Origin: Oscillospiraceae bacterium
GTDB taxonomy: Bacteria; Bacillota; Clostridia; Oscillospirales; Oscillospiraceae
Direction of reading: 5' to 3'
NCBI GenBank assembly: GCA_015068305.1
Contig: SVKV01000014.1
Location: 1-48,704, forward strand
Length of the DNA stretch: 48,704 bases
Of this stretch, positions 1 to 8,814 are shown piece by piece. Both the position numbers and the translations under genes were made by a program. The notes under the pieces were generated by a model. That model was not told where the DNA came from. It searched no databases and saw only the letters and a list, made by a program, of their open reading frames with translations. Position 1 is the first letter of the stretch. Each line of letters begins with the position of its first letter.

Positions 1-2
1 GC

Positions 3-1052
3 TATGTGGCCCCCACCGTTCCGGCACCTCCCGGAGAGCAGGGAATCGGCTTTATGTCCATGCTGGGTTGGGGCAATTGTATCTGCATCGTCCCCGAAAT
101 GCTCTACTGGCAGTTTGGAACTGACCGGTATATCCGGGAATATTACGACTGCATGAAGACCTTTGTAGAATGCGAGATCCGCAAAATGGGCGGCCTGCTG
201 GGAAAGAAGGATCTTTGGATGGCACCCAGCCTGGGCGACTGGCTGGCCACGGGGCGGGATGTCAAATACATGGCCATGCACAACGGCCCGGTATCCAATG
301 CATTCATCGTCAACGATCTGCGGATCATGGTCTGGGCAGCAGATCATCTTGGCAAGGCCGATGACGCAAAGCGTTACGCTGAGCAGCTGGAAAAGACCCG
401 GAATGCCTATATAAAAGCCTTCATCAAAAAAGACGGAACCATGAAAGATGACTATCAGGGTGCTTACATTATGGCGCTGCAGATGGTCATTCCCAAGGGG
501 GAACTGTGGGATAAGGTCTTCTCCAAGTTGGTGGAAAGACTGAAAACCGAGGGTATGCAGACCGGCTTCTTTGCCACAGAGCATATCCTGCCCATGCTTG
601 CCGACAACGGGCAGGAAAAGCTGGCCTTTGACCTGCTGCTGGACGAACGCTGCGGTGGCTGGATGTATCAGGTCAAAGCCGGTGCCACTACCACTTGGGA
701 GCGATGGGATGCCCTGCGGGAAGACGGTACGGTGAACGAAACAAAAATGTCCAATGACAATATGGTTTCGTTTAACCATTATTCCTTTGGCAGCGTCGGT
801 AAGTTCTATTACCAGTACATCCTTGGTATCAAACCTGCTGCGCCCGGTTTCGAAAAGGTACGGATTCAGCCATACTTTGACAAGCGCATCGGTGCTTTCT
901 CCGGAAGTTTCCGCAGCAGCAATGGTGAAATCAAGGTTTGCTGCAATGGTGAAACGCTTGAGATTACTACCCCTGTGGAAACGGAAATCGTTCTTCCCGG
1001 TGGGAGATATGAAAGCATAGAGGCAGGGACTTACCGCTTTGAATTGAAATAA
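3..1052 (+). CDS. alpha-L-rhamnosidase, C-terminal part (GH78-like), cut by the window edge
   Basis: The reading frame is open to the left edge, so the true start lies outside; the GTG at 6 is probably internal. The visible 350 residues fit the catalytic (alpha/alpha)6 barrel and C-terminal beta domain of bacterial GH78 alpha-L-rhamnosidases. They include a DWLATG stretch near residue 78, an ATTTWERWD motif near 226 and an FNHYSFGS motif near 255, which in this family lie around the acid/base and sugar-binding residues. The enzyme would remove terminal L-rhamnose from plant polysaccharides or flavonoid glycosides. The visible part is too short to judge secretion. It is followed 22 bases later by a sugar kinase, and the downstream genes metabolise rhamnose, which supports the call. 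Exact linkage specificity cannot be read from sequence. Confidence 0.85.
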   Translation, partial: YVAPTVPAPPGEQGIGFMSMLGWGNCICIVPEMLYWQFGTDRYIREYYDCMKTFVECEIRKMGGLLGKKDLWMAPSLGDWLATGRDVKYMAMHNGPVSNAFIVNDLRIMVWAADHLGKADDAKRYAEQLEKTRNAYIKAFIKKDGTMKDDYQGAYIMALQMVIPKGELWDKVFSKLVERLKTEGMQTGFFATEHILPMLADNGQEKLAFDLLLDERCGGWMYQVKAGATTTWERWDALREDGTVNETKMSNDNMVSFNHYSFGSVGKFYYQYILGIKPAAPGFEKVRIQPYFDKRIGAFSGSFRSSNGEIKVCCNGETLEITTPVETEIVLPGGRYESIEAGTYRFELK

Positions 1053-1074
1053 ACAGAAAACGGGGTATGTCAAA

Positions 1075-2553
1075 TTGAAGCTGTATATTGGTATTGACCT
1101 TGGTACCTCCGCCATGAAGCTGCTGCTCATGAGCGCAGACGGTACCATCCATAACACAGTCACAAAGGAATATCCTCTGGAATTCCCCCAGCCCGGCTGG
1201 AGCCAGCAGAATCCGGAGGATTGGAAGAAAGCGCTTTTTGAGGGCGTACCGGAGCTGCTGAATGGCTTCGATGCTTCTGCGGTGGCAGGCATCGGTGCGG
1301 GCGGTCAGATGCACGGTCTGGTGGTGCTGGACGAAAACGACAACGTCATCCGTCCCGCCATCCTCTGGAATGACGGAAGAACAGCCAAGCAGGTGGATTA
1401 CCTCAATAACGGGATTGGCAAGGACAAGCTGTCCGCGCTGACGGCTAACATTGCTTTCGCGGGCTTCACCGCCCCCAAAATCCTCTGGATGAAGGAAAAC
1501 GAGCCGGAGAATTTCGGGAAGATCGCGAAGATCATGCTGCCCAAGGATTACATCAACTATATCCTGACGGGTGTTCATTCCTGCGACTATTCCGATGCTT
1601 CCGGCATGCTGCTTCTGGATGTACAGAACAAATGCTGGAGCAAGGAAATGCTGGAGATCTGCGGCATTACGGAAGCACAGATGCCCAAGCTCTTTGAAAG
1701 CTATGACTGCATCGGCACCGTGGATCCTGAGATTGCAGAGAAACTGGGAATTCCCGGCACAGTCAAGGTCTGCGCAGGCGCAGGCGATAATGCGGCAGCA
1801 GCGGTTGGAACCGGAGTGGTCGGCGAGGGCGGATGCAACATCAGTCTGGGAACCTCCGGCACGGTATTCATCTCCTCTGAGAAGTTCGGAGTTGACCCCA
1901 ACAATGCCCTCCATGCCTTTGCCCATGCCGACGGAGGCTGGCATCTGATGGGCTGTATGCTCTCTGCCGCTAGCTGCAATAAGTGGCTGCTGGAGGATAT
2001 TTTCGGAACCTCCGACCATGCCGCGGAGCAGGCACACATTACCGAGGACAAATTGGGCGAGAATCATGTGTTCTTCCTGCCCTACCTCATGGGCGAACGG
2101 AGTCCCATCAACGATACCAACGCTCGTGGTACCTTCATCGGTATGACCATGGATACCTGCCGCGCCGATCTGGTGCTCTCTGTCTTGGAAGGTGTAGCAT
2201 TTGCAATTCGTGACTCTGTCGAGGTTGCAAGAAGTTTGGGTATCACCATCAACACATCCAAAATCTGCGGCGGCGGTGCCAAGAGCCCCCTGTGGAAGCG
2301 CATCTTTGCCAATGTACTCAACTGCGAACTGGAGATTCCCGTTTCCGAGCAGGGACCCGGCATGGGCGGCGCTATGCTGGTCATGGTGGCCTGCGGCGAA
2401 TACGAAACCGTAAAAGACTGCTGCGGCAAGCTGTGCGCCGTCGCGGATACCGTCAAGCCCGAACCCGAACTGGTTGCCAAGTATGAAGCCCGGTATCAGC
2501 AATTCAAGAAAATCTATCCTGCGGTGAAGAATCTCTTCCCCGAAATTCAATAA
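1075..2553 (+). CDS. xylB: xylulokinase
   Basis: A 492-residue FGGY-family carbohydrate kinase of the usual length for XylB, which phosphorylates D-xylulose to xylulose 5-phosphate in the cytoplasm. The N-terminal phosphate-binding loop IDLGTSAMK is at residues 5-13, the substrate region contains GQMHGLV near 79 and ILWNDGRT near 98, and the second ATPase half contains GAGDNAAAAVGTG near 237 and CGGGAKSP near 398. The start is a TTG with only a weak upstream purine stretch; the ATG at 1067 is out of frame. The gene abuts xylA, whose ribosome binding site follows the stop codon directly, so the two are co-transcribed. Other FGGY substrates are possible, but the adjacent xylose isomerase makes xylulose by far the most likely. 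Confidence 0.9.
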   Translation: MKLYIGIDLGTSAMKLLLMSADGTIHNTVTKEYPLEFPQPGWSQQNPEDWKKALFEGVPELLNGFDASAVAGIGAGGQMHGLVVLDENDNVIRPAILWNDGRTAKQVDYLNNGIGKDKLSALTANIAFAGFTAPKILWMKENEPENFGKIAKIMLPKDYINYILTGVHSCDYSDASGMLLLDVQNKCWSKEMLEICGITEAQMPKLFESYDCIGTVDPEIAEKLGIPGTVKVCAGAGDNAAAAVGTGVVGEGGCNISLGTSGTVFISSEKFGVDPNNALHAFAHADGGWHLMGCMLSAASCNKWLLEDIFGTSDHAAEQAHITEDKLGENHVFFLPYLMGERSPINDTNARGTFIGMTMDTCRADLVLSVLEGVAFAIRDSVEVARSLGITINTSKICGGGAKSPLWKRIFANVLNCELEIPVSEQGPGMGGAMLVMVACGEYETVKDCCGKLCAVADTVKPEPELVAKYEARYQQFKKIYPAVKNLFPEIQ

Positions 2554-2568
2554 TTGGAGGTAAACAAC

Positions 2569-3882
2569 ATGTACTTTCCCAATATCCCTGTAATCCCCTA
2601 CGAGGGTCCCAATTCTACCAATCCTCTGGCATTCAAGTTCTATGATGCCGACAGAATCGTGGCAGGCAAGCCCATGAAGGAGCATCTGCCCTTCGCCATG
2701 GCCTGGTGGCACAACCTCTGCGCCGGCGGCACCGACATGTTCGGACGGGACACCGCTGACAAGTCCTTTGGTGCGGAAAAGGGCACCATGGAGCATGCAA
2801 AGGCCAAGGTGGATGCCGGCTTCGAGTTTATGCAGAAGCTGGGCATCGAGTATTTCTGCTTCCACGATGTGGATATCGTCCCCGAGGCTGACGATATCAA
2901 GGAGACCAACCGCCGCTTGGATGAAATCTCCGACTATATTCTGGAGAAGATGAACCAGACTGGCATCAAGTGCCTGTGGGGCACTGCCAATATGTTCAGC
3001 AATCCCCGTTTCATGAACGGCGCAGGCTCTACCAACTCCGCCGATGTCTATTGTTTTGCAGCGGCCCAGATCAAGAAGGCTCTGGACATCACCGTGAAGC
3101 TAGGCGGTAAGGGTTATGTGTTCTGGGGCGGCCGTGAAGGCTACGAAACTCTGCTGAATACCGACGTGAAGTTCGAGCAGGAGAACATCGCCAACCTGAT
3201 GAAGATGGCTGTGAAGTACGGCCGCTCCATCGGCTTTACCGGCGATTTCTACATCGAGCCCAAGCCCAAGGAGCCCATGAAGCACCAGTATGACTTCGAC
3301 GCCGCTACCGCCATCGGCTTCCTGAGGCAGTACGGCCTCGATAAGGACTTCAAGATGAACATCGAAGCCAACCATGCAACCTTGGCAGGCCATACCTTCC
3401 AGCACGACCTGCGGATCTCCGCCATCAACGGCATGCTGGGCTCCATCGATGCCAACCAGGGCGACTACCTGCTGGGTTGGGACACCGACGAGTTCCCCTT
3501 CAATGTGTACGAGACCACCATGTGCATGTACGAAGTTCTGAAGGCCGGTGGCCTCACCGGCGGCTTCAACTTCGATGCAAAGAACCGCCGTCCTTCCTAC
3601 ACCATGGAGGATATGTTCCACGCCTACATTCTGGGTATGGATGCCTTTGCTCTGGGCCTTCTGAAGGCCGCCAGGATCATCGAGGATGGCCGCATTGATA
3701 GCTTCATCGCTGACCGCTATTCCTCCTACAACAGCGGCATCGGTGCCAAGATCCGTGCAGGAGAGACTTCTCTGGAAGAGCTGGCGGCCTATGCAGAATC
3801 TATGGGCGCACCCGCACTGCCCGGCTCCGGCAGACAAGAATATCTGGAATCTATCATCAATAATATTCTGTTCTGCGGATAA
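2569..3882 (+). CDS. xylA: xylose isomerase
   Basis: A 437-residue class II xylose isomerase (TIM barrel, two divalent metals) converting D-xylose to D-xylulose. Signature segments are visible: FCFHDVD with the catalytic His-Asp near residue 100, [10 protein letters not shown] with a metal-binding Glu near 230, [12 protein letters not shown] near 265 and GSIDANQGD near 300. The ATG at 2569 was chosen because GGAGG sits 8 bases upstream; a TTG at 2554 in the same frame overlaps that site. The stop codon of xylB is 15 bases upstream, so translation is coupled or nearly so. Together xylB-xylA form a complete xylose-to-pentose-phosphate module placed inside a rhamnose locus. Confidence 0.96.
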   Translation: MYFPNIPVIPYEGPNSTNPLAFKFYDADRIVAGKPMKEHLPFAMAWWHNLCAGGTDMFGRDTADKSFGAEKGTMEHAKAKVDAGFEFMQKLGIEYFCFHDVDIVPEADDIKETNRRLDEISDYILEKMNQTGIKCLWGTANMFSNPRFMNGAGSTNSADVYCFAAAQIKKALDITVKLGGKGYVFWGGREGYETLLNTDVKFEQENIANLMKMAVKYGRSIGFTGDFYIEPKPKEPMKHQYDFDAATAIGFLRQYGLDKDFKMNIEANHATLAGHTFQHDLRISAINGMLGSIDANQGDYLLGWDTDEFPFNVYETTMCMYEVLKAGGLTGGFNFDAKNRRPSYTMEDMFHAYILGMDAFALGLLKAARIIEDGRIDSFIADRYSSYNSGIGAKIRAGETSLEELAAYAESMGAPALPGSGRQEYLESIINNILFCG

Positions 3883-3904
3883 GAACGGAACTTTCTTCCT
3901 CCTC

Positions 3905-3931
3905 GGGGAATCCTGCGCCACAGGATTCCCC
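3905..3931 (+). terminator. hairpin between xylA and rhaB
   Basis: An 11-bp perfect stem GGGGAATCCTG / CAGGATTCCCC with a 5-base loop, 22 bases after the xylA stop. It is not followed by a strong T-run, so it may be a partial terminator or an mRNA-processing or stability hairpin separating xylBA from rhaBAD rather than a full stop. Confidence 0.5.
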
Positions 3932-3966
3932 ATTCTCTAAACTAGAAAGAAATAGAGGTTATCTCT

Positions 3967-5265
3967 ATGAAATATTATTTAGCAATTGATATTGGTGCAT
4001 CTTCCGGTCGGCATATCGTAGGCTGGCAGGAGAATGGCGAAATCAAAACAAATGAAGTGTATCGTTTTCCCAATGGCGTTCAGGAAGAGAACGGACATTT
4101 AACATGGGATGTACAAGCGCTCTTCTCCAATGTGATAATGGGTATCAAGGAAGCATTTCGTCTGTATCCCAAAATCGAATGTCTGTCCATCGACACTTGG
4201 GGTGTGGACTATGTTCTACTGAAAGGTGATGAGGAAGTTTATCCCGTATATGCATACAGGGATAACCGAACAGAAACGATAATTTCTCAGATTCATGAAA
4301 AGGTGCCGTTCAATGAACTGTACCGTCATACCGGCTGCCAATTCCAGCCCTTTAATACCATCTATCAGCTTTATGATGAAAAAGTCAGCGGAAGACTTGA
4401 GGGTGTCACAGACATGCTGATGATGCCGGAGTACCTGATGTGGAAGCTCAGTGGCATCAAGGCAAGGGAATATACCAATGCCACTACAATGGGCATGGTA
4501 AATGCCCAGACCGGGGAATTCGATATGGAAATTGTAGAGGCTCTTGGCTATCCCCGGCACCTGTTTCCCAAGCTGCGCCAACCGGGGACTGTCCTTGGAA
4601 TACTGCGTCCGGAAATCGCGGCCGCAGTGGGCGGCAACTGCAAGGTGGTTCTGTGTGCTACTCATGATACCGGTTCTGCCGTAGAAGGCATCCCCATGGA
4701 TGGAAATCACCCTTACATTTCCTCTGGCACATGGTCTTTGTTGGGAGTCAAAACTCCCAAGCCTATTACTGATGCAGGCAGTGAGAAAGCCAACTACTCT
4801 AACGAGGGCGGCGTGGGTTACAACCGCTACCAGAAAAATATCATGGGTATGTGGCTTGTCAACGAACTGCAGAGGGAAATCTGTCCCGAACTGAAGTTCC
4901 CGGAAATCGTGAAACTGGCAGAGGAGAGCACCTGCGATGTTTTAGTGGATGCGAATGCTCCCGAATTCCTCGCCCCCAAGAGTATGAAGGAGGCTTTTGA
5001 TGCTGCTACGAGTAATGCACTTGGAACCATTGGCGACTATTTCCGCTGTGCATATCGTTCTCTGGCGGTCAGCTACAAACGGGCCATCGACGAACTGGAA
5101 TCCAACACCAGCTGCACCTACGAAAAGCTTTACATCGTGGGCGGCGGTGCCAAGAACGCATTTCTCAACCGCCTGACGGAAGAAGCTACCGGTAAGCAAG
5201 TAATCGCACTGCCCATTGAGGCAACCGCCCTGGGTAATCTGAAAGTACAGATGGAGGTTAACTAA
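3967..5265 (+). CDS. rhaB: rhamnulokinase
   Basis: A 432-residue FGGY kinase that phosphorylates L-rhamnulose. The N-terminal loop IDIGASSGRH at residues 7-16 is the form typical of rhamnulokinases, followed by SIDTWGVDYVLL near 78, ATHDTGSAVEGIP near 232, SSGTWSLLG near 252 and YIVGGGAKN near 390. It ends with a short ATALGN segment, as rhamnulokinases do. It is somewhat shorter than the E. coli enzyme (about 490). The ATG at 3967 is preceded by AGAGGTT. The gene ends one base before the rhaA start codon, so it is part of a tight rhaBAD unit. Confidence 0.94.
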   Translation: MKYYLAIDIGASSGRHIVGWQENGEIKTNEVYRFPNGVQEENGHLTWDVQALFSNVIMGIKEAFRLYPKIECLSIDTWGVDYVLLKGDEEVYPVYAYRDNRTETIISQIHEKVPFNELYRHTGCQFQPFNTIYQLYDEKVSGRLEGVTDMLMMPEYLMWKLSGIKAREYTNATTMGMVNAQTGEFDMEIVEALGYPRHLFPKLRQPGTVLGILRPEIAAAVGGNCKVVLCATHDTGSAVEGIPMDGNHPYISSGTWSLLGVKTPKPITDAGSEKANYSNEGGVGYNRYQKNIMGMWLVNELQREICPELKFPEIVKLAEESTCDVLVDANAPEFLAPKSMKEAFDAATSNALGTIGDYFRCAYRSLAVSYKRAIDELESNTSCTYEKLYIVGGGAKNAFLNRLTEEATGKQVIALPIEATALGNLKVQMEVN

Positions 5266-5266
5266 T

Positions 5267-6517
5267 ATGTCCTACATGGAAGCAAAAGCCAAATATGCCG
5301 CACTTGGCATCGATACCGATGCTGCAATCAGTAAGCTGAAAACTGTCCCTGTTGCACTGCATTGCTGGCAAGGTGACGATGTCCGCGGCTTTGACACCGA
5401 CCCCAGTAAGCCTCTTACCGGCGGCATCCAGACCACCGGCAACTACCCCGGTCGCGCCAGAACCCCCGAGGAACTGATGGCGGACCTGGATATGGTACTG
5501 AAACTTTGCCCCGGCACTGCCAAGATGAACCTTCATGCCTCCTATGCCATCTTTGAGGACGGCGACTGGGCAGACCGGGATAAGCTGGAGCCCAAGCACT
5601 TCAAAAAGTGGGTGGATTTCTGTAAAGAAAGAGGCCTCGGCTGTGACTTCAATCCCACCTTCTTCTCCCATCCCAAGGCCAACGGACTGACCCTGTCCTC
5701 TCCCGATCCCGAAATCCGCAAATTCTGGATCGACCACGGCAAGGCCTGCATCCGCATTTCTGCTTACCTCGCCGAAGAACTGGGCCAGCCCTGCGTCATG
5801 AACATCTGGACCGGTGACGGTTTCAAAGACATCCCTGCCGACCGTATGGGTCCCCGTGTCCGCTATAAGGAAGCAATCGACGAGATCCTCTCCGAGCCTT
5901 TCGATTTCAATAAGGTTAAGCCCTGCGTGGAGAGTAAGGTGTTCGGCATCGGCGTGGAAGCCTACACCGTCGGTTCTGCGGAGTTCTCTTTAAGCTATGC
6001 GGCTATGAATCCCGGTAAGTGCATCCCTCTGATGGACAACGGCCACTACCATCCCACGGAAGTGGTTTCCGACAAGATTCCCGCTCTGCTGGCCTTCTTC
6101 CCGGAGATCGCGCTGCACATCACCCGTCCCATCCGTTGGGACTCCGATCATGTTGTGCTACTGGACGATGAGACCAAGGAAATCTGCAAGGAGATCGTCC
6201 GTTGCGGCGGTCTGGAAGGTCGTGTGAAGATAGCTCTGGACTATTTTGACGCATCCATCAACCGCATCTCCGCCTGGACGGTTGGCTTCCGCAATGTCCA
6301 GAAGGCCCTGCTGATGGCCCTCTGCACCCCTGATTTGACCGCCTTGCAGAATGCCGACAACTGGACGGAACTGATGGTCATTCAGGAAGAGCTGAAGACC
6401 ATGCCCTTCGGCGAGATTTGGACGGAGTATTGCCGTGTTTGTGGTGCTCCCGCTGACGGCGAATGGTTTGCTGATGTGAAGAAATATGAAACTGAAGTGC
6501 TGAGTAAGAGAGGATAA
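5267..6517 (+). CDS. rhaA: L-rhamnose isomerase
   Basis: A 416-residue protein matching RhaA in length and in conserved segments: VALHCWQGDDVRGF near residue 27, KMNLHASYA near 86, DFNPTFFSHP near 126 and MNIWTGDG near 176, with metal-binding His and Asp residues later in LMDNGHYHPTE and RWDSDHV. It is a TIM-barrel, metal-dependent isomerase that interconverts L-rhamnose and L-rhamnulose in the cytoplasm, the first intracellular step before RhaB. The ATG at 5267 follows the rhaB stop with one base between them, and GGAGG lies in the last codons of rhaB. The gene is four bases ahead of rhaD. Confidence 0.96.
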   Translation: MSYMEAKAKYAALGIDTDAAISKLKTVPVALHCWQGDDVRGFDTDPSKPLTGGIQTTGNYPGRARTPEELMADLDMVLKLCPGTAKMNLHASYAIFEDGDWADRDKLEPKHFKKWVDFCKERGLGCDFNPTFFSHPKANGLTLSSPDPEIRKFWIDHGKACIRISAYLAEELGQPCVMNIWTGDGFKDIPADRMGPRVRYKEAIDEILSEPFDFNKVKPCVESKVFGIGVEAYTVGSAEFSLSYAAMNPGKCIPLMDNGHYHPTEVVSDKIPALLAFFPEIALHITRPIRWDSDHVVLLDDETKEICKEIVRCGGLEGRVKIALDYFDASINRISAWTVGFRNVQKALLMALCTPDLTALQNADNWTELMVIQEELKTMPFGEIWTEYCRVCGAPADGEWFADVKKYETEVLSKRG

Positions 6518-6521
6518 CGAC

Positions 6522-7337
6522 ATGAAGAATATTATGGACGCTCCCTTTGTGGAGGAAATGCGGAAAACCACCGCCAATATGTACCGCCTGGGCTGGGACG
6601 AGCGCAACGGCGGCAATATCAGCTACATGCTGGATCAAAACGAGGTGGGGGAGTACCTGAATCTGAACGAAGTGAAGCGCACCATCCCTCTGGGCTTTGA
6701 TGCCACTTCCATCATCGGTAAGATTTTCATCGTCACCGGTACCGGCAAGTATTTCAAGAATGTAGACGGCGATCCCGAAACCAATCTGGGCATCGTCCGC
6801 ATCGCGCAGGACGGCAAGACTGCGGAACTTCTGTGGGGCTATAAGGACGGCGGCAAGTTCACCTCCGAATTTCCTGCCCACCTGATGAGCCATATGGCAA
6901 GACTGTCCGTTGATCCTGAAAACCGTGTGGTCATGCACTGCCATCCCACCTACACCCTGGCCATGAACTATGTTCATGAACTGGACGAAAAGAAGTTCAC
7001 CCACACCCTGTGGGAGATGTGCACCGAGTGTATCGTGGTGTTCCCCGACGGCGTGGGCGTCCTGCCCTGGATGCTCTGCGGCACCAACACCATCGGCGAA
7101 GCTACCGCAGAAAAGATGAAGGAGTTCCGTCTGGTGATCTGGGGTATGCACGGCATCTATGGTGCAGGAAAGACCATGGACGAGACCTTTGGCCTGATTG
7201 AAACTGTAGAAAAGGCAGCCCAGATCTATATGCTGACTGCGCACCTGCCCCGAGTGAACACCATCCGGGACGAAGAGATGGTGGAACTGGCAGAGTTCTT
7301 TAGTGTCAACTATCGTAAGGATTTTCTGAATTTATAA
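6522..7337 (+). CDS. rhaD: rhamnulose-1-phosphate aldolase
   Basis: A 271-residue class II (zinc) aldolase of the AraD/FucA fold, the size expected for RhaD. It cleaves L-rhamnulose 1-phosphate to dihydroxyacetone phosphate and L-lactaldehyde. Visible features are ERNGGNISY near residue 27 (phosphate-binding region), FIVTGTGKYF near 68, the metal-binding HCHPT near 142 and GMHGIYG near 208 carrying a further zinc-ligand histidine. The gene closes the operon and is followed by a terminator hairpin. No lactaldehyde reductase or dehydrogenase, transporter or rhamnose regulator is visible in the window. Confidence 0.95.
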   Translation: MKNIMDAPFVEEMRKTTANMYRLGWDERNGGNISYMLDQNEVGEYLNLNEVKRTIPLGFDATSIIGKIFIVTGTGKYFKNVDGDPETNLGIVRIAQDGKTAELLWGYKDGGKFTSEFPAHLMSHMARLSVDPENRVVMHCHPTYTLAMNYVHELDEKKFTHTLWEMCTECIVVFPDGVGVLPWMLCGTNTIGEATAEKMKEFRLVIWGMHGIYGAGKTMDETFGLIETVEKAAQIYMLTAHLPRVNTIRDEEMVELAEFFSVNYRKDFLNL

Positions 7338-7433
7338 CTCTCCGCCAGAATACGGGTGAGAATTCTGAACCTTGCATCCCCGCAGCGGTGCGTGACGCAT
7401 GAATTTCTCCCAGTTCTATGAATGCGACACCCA

Positions 7434-7484
7434 AAATCCCCACAATCTTTCCTCTCCTTGCTGGAGGATCGACTGTGGGGATTT
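7434..7484 (+). terminator. terminator after rhaD
   Basis: Near-perfect 14-bp inverted repeat (AAATCCCCACAATC / GACTGTGGGGATTT, one mismatch) with a smaller TCCTC/GAGGA stem in the loop, followed by TTTCGTTTT. This is a plausible rho-independent terminator for the sugar operon. Confidence 0.7.
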
Positions 7485-7504
7485 TTCGTTTTGGAATGTG
7501 TGGG

Positions 7505-7529
7505 CACAAACTCCCTTTTTCAGTTTGTG
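7505..7529. repeat. hairpin near the left end of the mobile element
   Basis: Perfect 8-bp inverted repeat CACAAACT / AGTTTGTG with a 9-base loop in the otherwise gene-free stretch from 7338 to 7920. It may be a second terminator that insulates the rha operon, or part of the element end. Confidence 0.4.
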
Positions 7530-7617
7530 GATACAGATTTCAAAACGGCTGGGATTGTAAAGGGACTGCAGGTTACTTGACTTCCGGGTTTCCAATAGGG
7601 GTGAAAGCGCCCTGTTG

Positions 7618-7660
7618 GCACACGATTTTACTGTGTAAAGTCTAGTGTGTTATACCTTTT
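7618..7660 (+). other. oriT: oriT of the MOBV (pMV158) type
   Basis: The bases at 7643-7655 read TAGTGTGTTATAC, which matches the nick region I know for pMV158-family plasmids, where the relaxase cuts after TAGTGTG (here between 7649 and 7650). It is preceded by GCACAC at 7618 and a small TTTAC-TGT-GTAAA hairpin, and GTGTG pairs with the earlier CACAC, as in pMV158. The element also encodes a MOBV relaxase, so the site and its cognate enzyme are both present. Unlike plasmids, where mob follows oriT directly, the relaxase gene starts about 4.8 kb away. Confidence 0.8.
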
Positions 7661-7762
7661 GCGACCGCTGCCCGCGGAAAGGGGATGCTGCCTTACTGAG
7701 CATACCATTTCCGGTGACAGCTGAACAGACGGATTTCGGGTCCCTACGGGACGGGAAATATG

Positions 7763-7783
7763 AGGATTCGCTTATGCGAAATC
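7763..7783. repeat. short hairpin in the left non-coding part of the mobile element
   Basis: GGATTCGC and GCGAAATCC form a short imperfect hairpin around TTAT. It lies in the stretch 7661-7920 downstream of the minus-strand gene ending at 7921 and may serve as its terminator, although no strong T-run follows on the minus strand. I see no gene in this stretch. Confidence 0.3.
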
Positions 7784-7920
7784 CGGCTGTTCGGGTGTAG
7801 GTGGTGCAGCGGAATGGAGGAAATCTGGGAAGCGGATTTTTGTAATAGAGCTGCATCACCGGGGGAGCAAAATGGTATATCACACTCCCGTCTTGCCGCA
7901 GCAACGCATCCTGCTCTCGT

Positions 7921-8814
7921 TTATTTATCTCCATTTTTCTCGTATGCGTTTTTGCATTTCTCACTGCAGAACCACTCGTCTTCCGTCGTACCTGCGAGAT
8001 AAATCTTCTTACAGTACTTGCACATACGCAGGGGATTGTTTTCATCTGCCAGCATGAAAGAAAGGGTCAGATGGATGCACTGGTGCAGGGAATGAAAGTG
8101 CCACCAGAGGGTGGGCTTTTCTCGCAGCAGGATGATATAGCTGGGTGCGATACCGCCGTATGCCTCCATCCCTTCCTGCATAGATATCCGTAGTTTCAAA
8201 TCCGTTATGAATCCATCCTTATAAAAGAAATAGCAGGAGGAAACCATGTATGCCCAGTCCTTCAACTGATCTACAACCCAGTCGTAAGGCTCTGCATATT
8301 CCTTCAGCGCCGTCATCATAACACCTTCCGGTTGATCAGAATGATACATCATCATCTGCCACTCAGCGTGATCTTCCGGATCGTCCCAGATAGGTTCTCG
8401 CTCCATTTTGGTACGCATTTTTTGTAAATCATGGAATGGAAAAAACAGTTTCTGGTATGCGTCAGTTTTCATGTGTCGTTCCCGAATGAACCGGTTCTTC
8501 GGCAAGAATGTGACCTCATATTCCATGAAGTCCGGGGAGTTGGGTAGCGCGGTCATCAGACCCAGCAGGCCATGCTTCGTCACAAACTCCAGAACAGCTT
8601 TTTCGATGACTGCTTCGGATTTCTTACCCAATACCAGCATGCCAACGTTAATAGCATCAATCACCATACGCTCTTTTTCTTTTACATAGTGGAATGGCAC
8701 GGGATAGGACTCTTCTGTTGGCCGAATGTATCGACTGCCGTTGGGCGCGGTGATGATTTCATATTTACTGTAGCGCGGCCAGGAGATCAGCCGCTGATCA
8801 ATTTTCATATTCAT
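7921..8814 (-). CDS. uncharacterised mobile-element protein with C-terminal zinc-finger-like motif
   Basis: A 297-residue soluble protein I do not recognise. The last 35 residues contain a four-cysteine motif, CKYC followed 16 residues later by CSEKC, which is a probable zinc-binding knuckle; the preceding region is rich in Trp, Tyr and His and predicted to be helical (for example the LWWHFHSLHQCIHLTLSF stretch). No signal peptide or membrane segment is seen. The start overlaps the stop of the upstream gene by four bases, so the two are translationally coupled. They are the only minus-strand genes in the element and not part of the transfer or integration module, which makes them candidate cargo or regulators. 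Function unknown. Confidence 0.75.
   Translation of the reverse strand: MNMKIDQRLISWPRYSKYEIITAPNGSRYIRPTEESYPVPFHYVKEKERMVIDAINVGMLVLGKKSEAVIEKAVLEFVTKHGLLGLMTALPNSPDFMEYEVTFLPKNRFIRERHMKTDAYQKLFFPFHDLQKMRTKMEREPIWDDPEDHAEWQMMMYHSDQPEGVMMTALKEYAEPYDWVVDQLKDWAYMVSSCYFFYKDGFITDLKLRISMQEGMEAYGGIAPSYIILLREKPTLWWHFHSLHQCIHLTLSFMLADENNPLRMCKYCKKIYLAGTTEDEWFCSEKCKNAYEKNGDK

Noticed and set aside
967..2865. 632-residue minus-strand frame opposite xylB and xylA
   Set aside because: It is antisense to two clear enzyme genes; its composition (His, Gln, Gly-rich) is typical of mirror frames in GC-rich DNA.
7338..7660. left attachment site as a direct repeat of the right junction
   Set aside because: Comparison with 15007-15209 gave only short matches such as ACACGAT and ATGAATT, too short to call att sites.
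7650..8045. 131-residue minus-strand frame at the left of the mobile element
   Set aside because: It overlaps the real zinc-finger gene in another frame, has no ribosome binding site and covers non-coding sequence next to oriT.
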